From Gymnothorax reevesii (lineage: Eukaryota; Chordata; Actinopteri; Anguilliformes; Muraenidae): 64,000 nt of DNA. Below the pieces are notes generated by a model that saw only the letters and a list, made by a program, of their open reading frames with translations, ran no database searches and had not been told where the DNA came from. Shown piece after piece: positions 23,950-35,114 of the stretch; within the stretch, counting starts at the first letter, position 1, and each line of letters starts with the position of its first letter. The translations under genes and the position numbers were made by a program. The stretch covers positions 32,933,611-32,997,610 of the forward strand of contig CM056592.1 of NCBI GenBank assembly GCA_029721435.1, read 5' to 3'.

Positions 23950-24700
23950 AAGCCTTTCAGTTTGCCCCAAGTCTGCCATAAATTCCTCATTTACGCATCA
24001 CACTCACTCATATTAAGAGGTTTTTCATAATTGAGAAGTGTTACTTTTGGACCAGTCTGCTTACCGCACCCCAATAGAAGTGATCCTCACCGTTTCCTTG
24101 CGCACGAATGTTTAGGTGCAGAGCACTGCCAGTGATTTCAAACCCAGGGAAATGAAAATCAGCTAATTAAATGTCTTGTTTGTAAGACGTACAAAGGAAA
24201 TGTCACACATAAAACTGTACAGGGGTAGTCTGGTCAAGGTGTTTAAATCTGGAGTGAACACGACTTTTCAAATCACAGTGCCAAATTTGCTTTTAGGCTC
24301 TCTAAAAAGAACCTTTTTGTTTGTTTAATTAAATGTAGTTTATGGGGCAAAAATCCATCTTTAAAAGAGTAATATGCTTCTTTGTTATATATTTAAAGGT
24401 ATATTCATTAAAATAACCTCCGATGGATTTTTTAAAAGAAAAAAAGACAAATGTTTAGCAACAGAATAGTACATTATTACAGGGAAGGATTATCGTAAAC
24501 AAAAGAACAGAATTTATGAGAGCGGACAATTTCATTTGATTTTGACACCAGTATAATACAGTTCAGAGTGCGATTATGTACGCAAGAGATCACAAACGGA
24601 GGCTGGCACATGTACGACGGCTTTACAGTCCGCAGTCCTGGACTGTTACAGTGAAGTGCTGTGGGGAGCGTGTGGTCAGAGAGCCGATGTAGGATTCACA
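23950..24700. other. Non-coding stretch
   Basis: Nothing recognised in this AT-rich interval. Confidence 0.45.
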
Positions 24701-24704
24701 TTCA

Positions 24705-24905
24705 CAGAGCATTGGGTGGGGTGCTGGCGCAGCGCAGCCTGACAGCGAGAGGGCTGTGGGTTCATCGCCAGCTCGAGGTCTTTCTGCGAAGAGTTTGGAG
24801 GTTCTCCTGGAGTTTGTATGGGGTTTTCCCAGAAATTTGATTTACACCCAAAATGCAGTGGCATTTGTGTTGGGCTGACTGAAGATTGCCCACAGGATAT
24901 GAGTA
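24705..24905 (+). mobile_element. Degraded tRNA-like SINE copy
   Basis: GGTGCTGGCGCAGCGCAGCC resembles the start of a teleost tRNA-like repeat (GGTGGCGCAGTGG). It is followed by GGCTGTGGGTTCATCGCC at the B-box position and GGAGTTTGTATGGGG in the body, ending near GATTGCCCACAGG. It belongs with the copies at 18030 and 48588 but is more diverged. Overlapping minus-strand frames (142 and 76 codons) are chance. Confidence 0.58.
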
Positions 24906-26130
24906 TGTGAGTAAATGGTGTCCGATTCCTGATTCTACGAGTAGCCCCCCAGAACAGGAATAATCGGTTAGATAATAGAGGGACACGTTCACAGAAACTG
25001 ACTAACTTTAGGAAGATAGCCAGAAACCCTAAAAAGACATGCTTTTGATTTTCTTTTAAAACTAGCAGAGAAAATGTAGTGATTGGCATATTTTTTACTT
25101 GCATCTTGTTATTTATTTATTACAGGTAAAGCACTCAGGTGGAGGCCATTGTGCTAAAACTGCACTAAAAAGCCAATCAAATTTCTTCGAGGATAATTTT
25201 CCTCACTTTTTCTGGCTTTTCAGGAAAGTTTTGGAATCAGTACCATGATCACAGAAATTATAGCAAGATTTGCGATCAAACATGTTGTCTGTAACTGATC
25301 TGCTATGGGTTTTCTGATAACATTCAGTTTTATGATTACAGAGTGTGTTTAACAAGGTGCACTAGCAACAAATGCATCCCCATGACAACTTTATTTACAG
25401 AGCTCTTCAGATAAATCCAACAAAGACCTTCTTTTCTAATCATATTCATGCTGAAAAATCACTAACTGTTAAAATGCAAATGCAGTTTGCACGTCAGTGG
25501 AGTACTGCCCACTAGCGCCATGTGATGACATCAATTTTTTTCCCATGGAAACAATATTTCTCAATAATAATTATAATAATAATAAGTAAAACCATTAAAT
25601 CTACTGGAGCAAACAAAGTCACAAGTCACACAATGCTTTTGAAGTTGCAAAATAGATGGTAAAATGCTCCTTTTCAATAAATGAGTGTAACTAGTTCAGG
25701 CAGGGAACTGGAGAAGAGCTACATCAGCTGACAGCAGCCTGGTAAGCTACTAGCACGTCAGCATCAGCAGGCACACAATAGGAGGATACACATCACAAAG
25801 TCATACAGCGGTCTATTCGAAAGACGTTTGTCGGCTGAGGGGTAAAAAGTACAGAAAATTGCTGCAAGCTCCTAGTGCTTTAAGCGTAAAATTAATTCTT
25901 GAGTTGGTGAAAAAACCTAATGAGGTACTGGAACTAACTCGTTAATTTGTGTATTTCAATTCTGTTTCCAAATAATGAAAGAAGTGGCTGGTGTATACAG
26001 TTAATGATTCTTTGTGTTCCTAGTCCATAATTTTCTTAATTCTCCAACTTTTTCTGAGTGTAAAACTTATTTTAGGGTTGACTGTGCATAAGGGAAACTA
26101 AATAGTTATTGCATCATCCTGAATTCAGCT
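24906..26130. other. Non-coding stretch
   Basis: No gene recognised; a short (ATA)n tract at about 25566-25590. Confidence 0.45.
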
Positions 26131-26134
26131 TTAA

Positions 26135-27580
26135 AGGGGACCTATTTTGCTATATTTCCAAGGTTATATTTTCATCCTAGACTCCCCGAGAGGACTTCTG
26201 ATCGTTCAAAGTCCATAACAGGGTCCTTATTTCGCTCATACTGCCATCCTCAAAAAACCCCATTTGTAGTCCATAGTAGTCTGTGCCCGAAACGCCTCAT
26301 TGGGGTGGCTCTTCCGCTATGGCCCCCACTGCCTGTGTGCCCACATTCTTCTGACTGGCCAGCTCTGTGGAGGGCGGATCTAGGCAGGATGAGGAAGCAG
26401 AACGCAGTTTTCCAGGTCCGCCTCCCCAGTGGGTAACTTGAGACATGGCTGCCATCTGATAAGGAAGCGGCGGGCAAATTCCAAATGTAGAACTAATGAA
26501 ATCAACTTGTTCTAATAAACACAGCGGCAGAAGTGTAGGACGCAGTGTGAAAATCTGGCAGCTCAAGCTCAAATTGGCTATTGGCTACAGTTTGCTATAT
26601 ATTTATATATTACAGTTTGCTATATATTTGCTATATATATATATACAGTTTGCATATTTAGGACACAAAAATTAGCAACAGCAACTTGGCTAAGTTAGCC
26701 GCAGTGCTACAGCCACAACCAACTGGCTATCACATCAGGTTGGCTTATGCAGTAAAAGCAACTTACAGCGTCTGTGTCTGTGAGTCACGGATAGTCGCGA
26801 CCGATCCAGGATTTATCTTCAGATATTTTACAAAGCCTGCACGTGAGGCCAGTTGTTAGTGCTAACTATCATTAGCGGTCCTGCTAGCCACCCGTAATAC
26901 GTTAGCTTCACTTACATTATTTGCTGTTAAATTGTTACTTACAGCTTGTGGCTCCGAGCGCTTGAACGATTCAGCTGTTCCAGCTTTGAGAAGCAGCTGA
27001 AATGTTTATCCTGTGTCGAATTATCCTTTATTAACAAAGCTGTTTTTGGTGAAATGCTGAGCACAAGCAGCTAGTGTTCTCTTTGGCTGTGGCTGTTGGC
27101 TACCCACTGATTTCTGGTGGCGTTGTCTTTTGGAAGAGAAAGGGGTATTTTTCTTTGCGTCCAAAAGTAAATGGACAAGCAGCTTTGGGAGAGATACTGA
27201 GTAAACTGCAGCTCAAATGATCTGCGGTTCTTCTTCTGCATGTCCAAAAGTGTTGACGCTACAAAGGCATAGTATGATCTGCCGTTGTTAGTGCCTGCTA
27301 GAATAGTGTCCGTTGTGGATATGTCCAGCGCCGTGATTGGCTCTGGCAAGGTCTGTATTAATTGGACGGCACAACCTGACGTCAGGTTTTGCCCAGATCT
27401 CGTGAAGATCTCGGGAGGAGCTGTTCAGAGAGGAAATCACGTTCACAAAATCACATTCTTGGATTACAGCAAAACCCCTGTATCTTATGTTCAGAAACTT
27501 TTCAGAGGTTGAGTATGGACATCTAACATTATAACATTACTAATATGTATTAAAAGAAGGATCAGCATAATTGGTTACCT
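26135..27580 (-). mobile_element. TTAA-flanked Kolobok-like transposon relic
   Basis: The 1446-bp segment lies between TTAA at 26131-26134 and 27581-27584. The left end is AGGGGACCTATT; the right end reverse-complements to AGGTAACCAATT (9 of 12). Left phrases such as AAAGGGGACCTATTTTGC are familiar from teleost repeats. Minus-strand coding remnants include a THAP zinc-finger relic. TTAA duplication plus a THAP-bearing protein points to Kolobok rather than piggyBac or P elements (known superfamily traits; the assignment is inference). An AT-rich (ACAGTTTGC + TATATA) local repeat lies at about 26585-26660. Confidence 0.62.
26990..27160 (-). pseudogene. THAP-domain relic
   Basis: On the minus strand LPKDNATRNQWVANSHSQREH can be read and then stops. 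After a +2 frame shift the sequence continues as CAQHFTKNSFVNKG, stop, FDTG, stop. Spacing and residues match the second half of a THAP zinc finger: FPKD..R..W, then C..HF...F...G, with the final Cys and His zinc ligands. The frameshift and two stops in the last part make it non-functional. THAP domains bind DNA in P and Kolobok transposases and in host THAP proteins. The surrounding TTAA element favours a transposase origin. Confidence 0.6.
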
Positions 27581-27584
27581 TTAA

Positions 27585-28925
27585 GGATGGAGAATTGTAC
27601 ACTCAGTGATTGTAGAATTATTCTGACCTCAGGGTTTCCCGCAGCGCTTTATAGTTAGGGCGGCCGCCTTGACAACAAATGCCCCCCGCCTTGACTTCGT
27701 TCCCACAAAAAAAAATTTCCGCTGCATCCAGGCATACATAGACAGTAAAATAAGGCCACATCGGAGGCCGAATAGCGGTCAGCATCTGCTGGTTAAATAT
27801 GTCACTGCACCATCTATCACCTGCTGCTACGCCAACTTTATTTTTTGTTTCGGGAAGAAGCTAATTATCCGGATATACAATAACCTGTCATCGTCGTGGG
27901 AAGGACATGTGGAAGTAAGATAATTATTCATCTAAACTAAACATTTGAATAGTGTCTCTTATCAACTGCTTGCCCTCATATTCTCTTTCATTAAGATACC
28001 CTATATGCAATTCGTTTAGTTTCTTATCAAGGCTACCGATTTGTTTGCGCGTGGCTTTCTGCTATGTTTGACAATTGCACGTGGTTTTCTCTAGTTTACA
28101 GAAATGGATGGGAAAAAGCAGTCAAACAAATCAGGCTACTTTATTCAAAGAAGCCGGTCTTCCGTCAAATTTTGCTGCCTATGAAAATATACTACCTCAT
28201 GGTTCTGCACTCGCGCAAACCTAAAATCTTGGGCTCCATTTCTTCTCTCACATCTCAAGTATCTTCAAATATCATAAATATATGTATTTTTTCGGTGCGC
28301 CTTTCTACCTGTAAGCGTAGACGTATTTGCGTGTACATGCTGGTATTTCCTTTAAGCGCAGAGATTGGGTGATAATGGCATGCGACATATATCTGCGAAC
28401 AAACTTACCCAACTCATTATAGCATCTGCTTATGTTATAATAAGCTAACAAATAACAAAGTACTAAAATAACCTGATTCATATTGCAATATTCAGGGGAA
28501 AACAAAGACTTTAGAATCGCTTTGCATTACGGTAGCATTTTTTGACAAGGCAGCACAAATTGTCAGAACACCGACCTACTTTACCATCTGAGCCGCCGCC
28601 TCCTCCACCACCCCCTGCCAGCTCCACAGCCCCACCCCCAGTGCTCTAAACATGGAGGTAGTGGGTGGAACCCAGAGTGGGCAGTTGACCCGAAATATTC
28701 AGGTTGGTTGTATCGCGCAGAACATGGCGAGTGTTGCATTAATCTTTTCTCAAGATCTCGTAATTACGAGATAAGGTGTACATATTTTTTTAATCCTGTG
28801 AATGCAATGCGCTTCCGTACATAATCCCGTTCTCCTCAAATCAAACGTAACCACAACCGCAAAGCATTTGGGGAATTGAAGTAAAAACTGATAACAAATA
28901 CATTTTCCGTTCTTACATTAATTTT
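27585..28925. other. Non-coding stretch with possible hAT end
   Basis: CAGGGTTTCCCGCAGCGC at about 27631 resembles a hAT terminal repeat followed by GC-rich sequence, but I could not find a convincing right end. A CCNCC-rich part lies at 28590-28650. No exon recognised. Confidence 0.4.
28755..28772. repeat. Perfect 18-bp palindrome
   Basis: ATCTCGTAATTACGAGAT is its own reverse complement. The motif TCTCGTAATTACGAGA is familiar from fish transposon ends, but no element boundaries were seen here. Confidence 0.8.
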
Positions 28926-28926
28926 C

Positions 28927-28965
28927 GTTTAACCCTTAGGGACGGTTGCGCGCATTATACGCGCT
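28927..28965. repeat. Possible end of a TTAA element
   Basis: TTAACCCTTAGGGACGG followed by the inverted GCGCGCATTATACGCGC. It looks like the start of a TTAA-targeting element, but no partner end was found. Confidence 0.3.
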
Positions 28966-29184
28966 TTTCATTTTTCTTTATTTTCCTGTGTTCATGCATG
29001 TAGCATGCATTTTGCTAAGATTGTGTGTTTTTATTTGATTTTGTTATTTCCAGCTCAGCTCTTACAGTAAGGCTAAAATACACCGTGAACAGGCAAGTGT
29101 TACACTATAAAAACTTTGTTATAAAGTTACTAGACTGTTGACTTTGTCACTTTGTTATTGCATTTTAATTGCTTTGTTTATTTA

Positions 29185-30770
29185 CAAAACCCAAAACCAG
29201 TGAAGTTGGCACGTTATGTAAATCGTAGATAAAAACAGAATACAATTATTTGCAAATCCTTTTCAACTTAAATTCAATTGAATACACTGCAAAGACAAGA
29301 TGTTCCATGTTCAAACTGAGAAACTTTATTATTTTTTTGCAAATAATCATTAACTTAGAATTTAAAGGCAGCAACACATTGCAAAAAAGTTGGCACAGGG
29401 GCCTTTTTACCACTGTGTTGCATCGCCTTTCCTTTTAACTACACTCAGCAAACGTTTGGGAACTGAGGAGACCAATTTTTGAAGCTTTTCAGGTGTAACT
29501 CTTTCCCATTCTTGCTTGATGTACAGCTTAAGTTGTTCAACAGTCCGGGGTCTCCGTTGTCGTATTTTACGCTTCATAATGCGCCACACATTTTCAATGG
29601 GAGACAGGTCCGGACTACAGGCAGGCCAGTCTAGTACCCGCACTCTTTAACTACGGAGCCATGCTGTTGTAACACGTGCAGAATGTGGCTTGGCATTGTC
29701 TTGCTGAAATAAGCAGGGGCGTCCATGAAAAAGACGTTGCTTGGATGGCAACATATGTTGCTCCAAAACCTATATGTACCTTTCAGCATTAATGGTGCCT
29801 TCACATCGGTGTAAGTTGCCCATGCCTTGGGCACTAATACACCCCCATACCATCACAGATGCTGGCTTTTGAACTTTGCGCCTATAACAGTCCGGATGGT
29901 TCCTTTCCTCTTTGGTCCGGAGGACACGACGTCCACAGTTTCCAAAAACAATTTGAAATGTGGACTCGTCAGACCACAGAACACTTTTCCACTTTGCATC
30001 AGTCCATCTTAGATGAGCTTGGGCCCAGCGAAGCTGGCGGCGTTTCTGGGTGCTGTTGATAAATGGCTTTCGCTTTGCATTGTAGAGTTTTAACTTGCAC
30101 TTGCAGATGTAGCGACAAACTGTAGTTACTGACAGTGGTTTTCGGAAGTGTTCCTGAGCCCATGTGGTGATGTCCTTTCCACACTGATGTCGGTTTTTGA
30201 TGCAGTCGAAGGGCACGGGCATTCAATGTTGGTTTTCGGCCTTGTCGCTTACGTGCAGTGATTTCTCCAGATTCTCCGAACCTTTTGACGATAGTACGGA
30301 CCGTAGATGATGAAATGCAATATTCTTGCAATAGCACTTTGAGGAATGTTGTTTTTAAACTGTTCGACAATCAGCTCACGCATTTGTTCACTAAGTGGTG
30401 ACCCTCGCCCCATCCTTGTTTGTGAATGACTGAGCATTTCAGGGAAGCTGCTTTTATACCCAATCATGGCACCCACCTGTTCCCAATTAGCCCGTTCACC
30501 TGTGGGATGTTCCAAATAAGTGTTTGATGAGTATTACTCAACTCTCAGTCTTTTTTGCCACTTGTGCCAGCTTTTTTGAAACATGTTGCAGGCATCAAAT
30601 TCCAAATGAGCTAATATTTGCAAAAAATTACAAAGTTTACCTGTTCGAACATTAAGTAACTTCAATTGAGTGTATTCAATTGAATATAGGTTGAAAAGGA
30701 TTTGCAAATCATTGTATTCTGTTTTTATTTACGATTTACACAACGTGCCAACTTCTGGTTTTGGGTTTTG
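29185..30770 (-). mobile_element. Complete Tc1-like transposon, defective
   Basis: A 1586-bp element flanked by TA on both sides (29183-29184, 30771-30772). The terminal repeats start CAAAACCCAAAACCAG and continue as good inverted matches for about 80 bp, with weaker similarity to about 200 bp, where both sides carry a GTTGGCAC / GCTGGCAC phrase. Length, TA duplication and a single transposase frame fit Tc1/mariner. A related relic lies at 13395-13745 and a more distant one at 42590-43560. Confidence 0.93.
29407..30413 (-). pseudogene. Tc1 transposase, DD34E, disabled
   Basis: The start is taken at MGRGSPLSEQMRELIV (30413), giving a span of about 335 codons, usual for Tc1. The N-terminal helix-turn-helix region runs in one frame to IPQSAIARIL, then shifts to continue as ISSSTVRTIVKRFGESGEI and a GRK motif. 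It shifts again for the catalytic part: VLWSDEST (first Asp), MVWGCIS, FQQDNAKPHSA (second Asp) and SPDLSPIENVW (Glu), with 34 positions between second Asp and Glu. Two in-frame stops also occur, TAG before VLEQHMLPSK and TAA before RVRVLDWPAC. All three catalytic residues are still encoded. The protein would cut and paste the element at TA sites if intact; two frameshifts and two stops rule this out. Confidence 0.92.
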
Positions 30771-30772
30771 TA

Positions 30773-33415
30773 TAAAGACTAAATAAATGCCGACTGTTGA
30801 CCCCCCCCGCAGTCACCACCTTGCCTAACCTATTTTCTGTGGTAAACGCAGGACCTCCATCCTCTCACCATTTGACATAAAGTATCATCCAGATTAAAGT
30901 CCTTCAGTGCAGAATTACACAAGCAGAGAAGCAGAGAAGCATGAAAAAATGTAAATTTTAATGACTCATGAAGCCAAAATGTGTGGCTGGAGTCTGGTTT
31001 CTTCTATTCACCTCATAATTCTTTCGGTTTACAAACTGCTTCAATCTATCAGAGAACTGTGGCAACTTTAATCTGTGCTAATCAATGACAAGCTACTGAG
31101 ACCCTAAAACCCAAGTACTGATATCAACTTGACTTAAAATTGCCTATAATCTCCCAGTCGCCTCTCCTGGCCATTGTAATCACCTGGTCTTGCATAATCA
31201 CAACCCAGTTCAGCTCAGCACAGATAAGCACAACTCAGTCTAGCACAACACGTAGCACCATAGAGCATTTTGTTTCTAATGTACACAGGCATATTTCATC
31301 TGTTGCTTTCCACCATGACTGTTTGAACGAGGACTCAATACAGGCTAAATTGGGACCCCCTGAAATTATTTCCTCGCAATATCCTGATTTACCCTTGATA
31401 TAGCTGTGCTATGCTGTGCAGATACTGGCTGGGGAACAACTGAAATACTGATTTTCCAACTTATTCCACAATGTTTGCATACCAAGCTGCCATAAAAATA
31501 TTTTATTTACTGCAAAAAAAAAAAAGTAATTGTTTAACATTTTCACATTTTTTCAAGCTGGTTATTGCAACATATCCAGCGCTGTGACAATACCATCCAC
31601 ATCCACAAAGTTTATGAGCCAGATAACAACTTTTAACGATGGAGTTTGTGTTGAAATCAACTAGCGAGGCGGAGCCATGCTTTGAATTGCTTTGAGTCGT
31701 CCTAGTCCAAAACAAATCCATAGTCATCAGCATGATGCGGTTAGTCAAACCAGGTCTGTACTGCAATCTCCCCCAAGTGGATATACCTCCAAAATGCCTC
31801 CACGCTTCAAACATGTGAGTATAATAATATTAACAGCAATATCAAGTCATTGTGATCACTTAGTGCTGCAACAGAGCCTTTCATACAGTCACTGCTAAAC
31901 CAAATGTACTCTCCCAACACAACTGCAAAAGAATTTGCCAATAATCTGGACGCTGGAGCAAACTTAATGCAATCTCTGAAAATAACTTTGCACATTAAGG
32001 ATAAAAGTTTAAATCAAACATTTCCAATAATGCATAAAATATCAGCCACTCGTCTTGAAATGTATACTTTTCTTAACTGTAAAAATAAAATTTCTCATTT
32101 TCAATCAAGTTTCATTGGTCAAACCATTGTCATAACAATGCTACTCAGAAAATACGCTATATCAAGAGCCACTCAATCATACGCCAGTCAGCCTTGACGG
32201 CATCAAATGGCTTTCTTCTAGAAGCCCAAACAAAGCTAGCTTTCAATCCGTCGTACTGTACGATGGACAGCCTCTTGAGAAATCTTCCTTGTAACTGCAA
32301 GAGTCATGGGGAACCAGTGAAGACCATGCTTACATTGAGATAAAAGTCCATAAACTACTCAATGAGTGCTTTTTCAATGAAACATATGATGTTGCATACA
32401 TGTTTATTCGCGTTGTACCCACTTCGAAAACTTCAGAAATGTCAAGGACAATCATCTCAGCATTACAGTCGAAAAATATGGTTTGTGACGCAGTGTACTC
32501 AGTTGCTATTTCAGAAGCCAACAGGCTACAGATGGAGCATTTCAAAATTCTTGCCAGAGAGCAGATGGGTAATTACCAATTGCAGATGTACACTAACAAA
32601 GTTGGGTGGTCTGATGTTTTTAAAATTTTTTTATTACTGGTCTTTTTAGGCGAGCATTTTTTACCACCAGATGGCGAATGTGAACAAAACAAGAGTACAT
32701 GTATACAGCGCATGCACTTTGGGAAGGTAAATTCTTGATTTCATCCCATGATCAAGAAAGTAAGTTAAAATAACATTTGAACTCTAAAACATATCATATT
32801 TACCATTCAAAACATCTTACTTTTACTACATTTTAAACAGAATGTCTAAAATACTGTAAAAAAAATTCAAATTCCAGGGTTGCCAGATACATCACTTAGG
32901 TTCATCACCAAAAACTGGACAGTATTACTGGAAAACGTGGCAGCCACTGTTTATTTCTGAGCTGTGAGCCGAGGGTCGTTTGCATGATCACAAATAGTCT
33001 CCCAGGATCCCTCAGAACCTTTGGTCTGAGCTCAAGTCGTACTTTTGCAATCAGGTTAAAGCCATGAGACTGAGATGGCCGTTGCCAAACAGTAATTTAA
33101 TGGTTAACGATGCCAATTAGTTTTCAGTTATTCAAATTGTTCTCTTGAGGAAGTGTCCATCCGCGATCAAATTTTTCCTTCCATTGAGGAACATCAGGTG
33201 CATGACAGCATTGATTTAACCCTTCATTTTTTCGACCCTCTCTGTACCGCTTTTCGAACTGTAAGCTCAATATGCTGGTGTGGGGGGTAAATTTCAAAAT
33301 ATTAGAAACATTATAAAGGTTTTCACATGACTGAAGGTACAGAGGAGGATAGAACAGGAAGTGAGAATCTATGTGCTTAGAGCACAGCAATATTGCAATG
33401 TTATGCCAGGTGTGT
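30773..33415. other. Non-coding stretch
   Basis: No exon recognised. A CAGCTCAGCACAG / GCACAACTCAG simple-like stretch lies at 31200-31250. Frames of 97-112 codons (31904-32197, 32400-32738) show no domains. A CTCF-like motif at 32664 is listed separately. Confidence 0.4.
32664..32676 (+). promoter_or_regulatory. CTCF core-like motif
   Basis: CCACCAGATGGCG matches the known CTCF core CCASYAGRKGGCR at every position. It may be chance at this length. Confidence 0.3.
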
Positions 33416-33485
33416 GAGCGCATGTGCGTGCGCGTGTGTGTGCGTGTGCGCGCGTGTGTGTGTGTGTGTATGTGTGTGTGTGCCA
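33415..33485 (+). repeat. (GT)n / (GCGT)n simple repeat
   Basis: Interrupted GT-rich tract with CGCG insertions. The minus strand reads a His-Thr-Arg-rich peptide that is not a gene. Confidence 0.9.
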
Positions 33486-34265
33486 GTATATTTTTGCATG
33501 TTCAGTGAGCACCAGGTGTACAGAGACACACTTAGTCATTTTGGTCATGCCAAATAAGTCGATCACTGCATCTGAATGCAGCTGAATGCCGAAGAGGAGA
33601 CTGAGGGCTTAAGGCAGGAAGTGAAGATGCTGCAGTGCTGGCTTGGCTGAGCAACACCAGGGAGGAAGCTTGAAGTCTGGGTTCCAAGACGTCAGCGGAC
33701 ACTGACTGCTACCGCTTGCAAAGGATATTCCACCAAATGTCAGAAATTATTACTTTATTCTACATTAAGCCGTAAAGCTGTCCAATAATCTTTTGATGCA
33801 TGGGGAGACTGAGTACAAAGGGTGCTGTCATTTATGAATGGTTGAAATTATATCTGACAGTGAGCAATTCAAATGCATTGTGTCCTTTCCAAAAAAGACC
33901 TAAGAATATGTCTTCATGCGTGTGCGTGCCTTCAATGACCAGATAAACTGACAAGTGAAAAGAAACACGGTGAGAGGATTACGATGGACTACACGTAAAG
34001 TGGGCTCGAGAGTGGGGACGAGGTGGATCATGAGTTTGGGTGAAGTTCTTGCAGTTATGCTCAGATGACACCGCGTCCTGGTGGACAGGGGCTGTGTGTT
34101 TGATCCAGGTGATACCCTGCCAGTCTGATACAGCAGAGGACTAAAATAAAGCGAAAGGACAAATGCACGCATTCTGTTATTATATTCCATGTGCACGCGT
34201 GTGTGTGATGACTGCGCAGGTGCGAGAACAAATTATAAACTAGAATGGTTTTTACACGTAAAAAC
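33486..34265. other. Non-coding stretch
   Basis: No gene or element recognised. Confidence 0.4.
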
Positions 34266-34267
34266 AG

Positions 34268-34543
34268 ATGTCTCCCCCTTCCCCCATTTCACATTTTAGA
34301 GTTATGGTCCGGTAACGAGTCCCACCCTTCAATAGGCCCAAGTCCATATGTTGCTATGAAAACAGTTCGAACCCTCAAAAGGTTCACATCTACATGTTAT
34401 GGAGAGACACTATATCAAATTTGGTGAGAATCGGTCGAACAGTTTCAGAGTTATGCTCCGGAAACAAATGGGAACGCCGACGCCAACGCCAACGGGAATT
34501 CAGGCAAAAACAATATGTCCTCCCCCAGGAAGGGGGAGATATA
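34268..34543. mobile_element. Short TIR repeat with TCTCCCCCTTCC ends
   Basis: Begins TGTCTCCCCCTTCCCCC and ends GGAAGGGGGAGATATA, inverted for the shared TCTCCCCCTTCC. The interior carries TATCAAATTTGGTGAGAATC and ACGCCGACGCCAACGCC, phrases of a common dispersed vertebrate/invertebrate repeat style. Non-coding; superfamily unknown. Confidence 0.6.
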
Positions 34544-34734
34544 ATGAGAGGATCACGATGGGATTTGGTGTTGACTTTTTCATCCATGTCTACATGACAC
34601 GGATGTTTCCACCAACATATGCTGTGAGAGGGTGTAGCATGAGGACTGAATAAAAATACATACTTTTACATGATCTTTACTTTACCGTAAATATGCTAAG
34701 GTGATGGGCTTTTAAATTGGAAAAAATAAAATAA

Positions 34735-34935
34735 AATAAAGGAAAAGTTCACCCAAATATGAAAATTCACTCATCATCTACTCACCCCAAGCCTAACTGA
34801 AGGGTCTGTGAATTTCTTTCGTCCTCAAAACACTTTTGGAGTTACACTGAATGACTTTGGATGGATCCATTAGTCTGAAATGCTTCTCTCTTCATTTGCC
34901 AGCCTCCTGCATACGCAGTTCCTTCTAATTCACTA
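34735..34935 (+). repeat. Teleost dispersed DNA-repeat relic
   Basis: AAAGTTCACCCAAATATG.., then ACTCATCATCTACTCACC, and AACACTTTTGGAGTT follow the order of a very common teleost repeat that I recall. Neither end was resolved. Confidence 0.45.
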
Positions 34936-34942
34936 GACTTCA

Positions 34943-35110
34943 CCCTTAGAGGGCTAAATGCAGCTATTGTTGCTCAATGATGCAAGATATCAAATTCAAA
35001 GTTTTTGAGTTTAAATGAGCTCCCACAGGGGAGTCGCCACCTTATAGGTTTTCAACAGCACAAGATCATTAAATTTATATTTCTTCTAAATTATTTCAGT
35101 GCTGTAAGGG
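34943..35110. mobile_element. Family A MITE copy 4, left arm mostly lost
   Basis: CCCTTAGAGGGCTAAATGCAG at the left and CAGTGCTGTAAGGG then TTAA (35111-35114) at the right. The left palindrome arm is largely deleted, while the right arm (GTCGCCACCTTATAGG, TTTTCAACAGC) remains. Its right arm carries the C variant shared with copy 6. Confidence 0.8.
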
Positions 35111-35114
35111 TTAA

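Noticed and set aside
24676..25104. 142-codon minus-strand frame
   Set aside because: Runs antisense through a degraded SINE.
27631..28700. Complete hAT element starting CAGGGTTTCCCGCAG
   Set aside because: No convincing right terminal repeat or 8-bp duplication was found.
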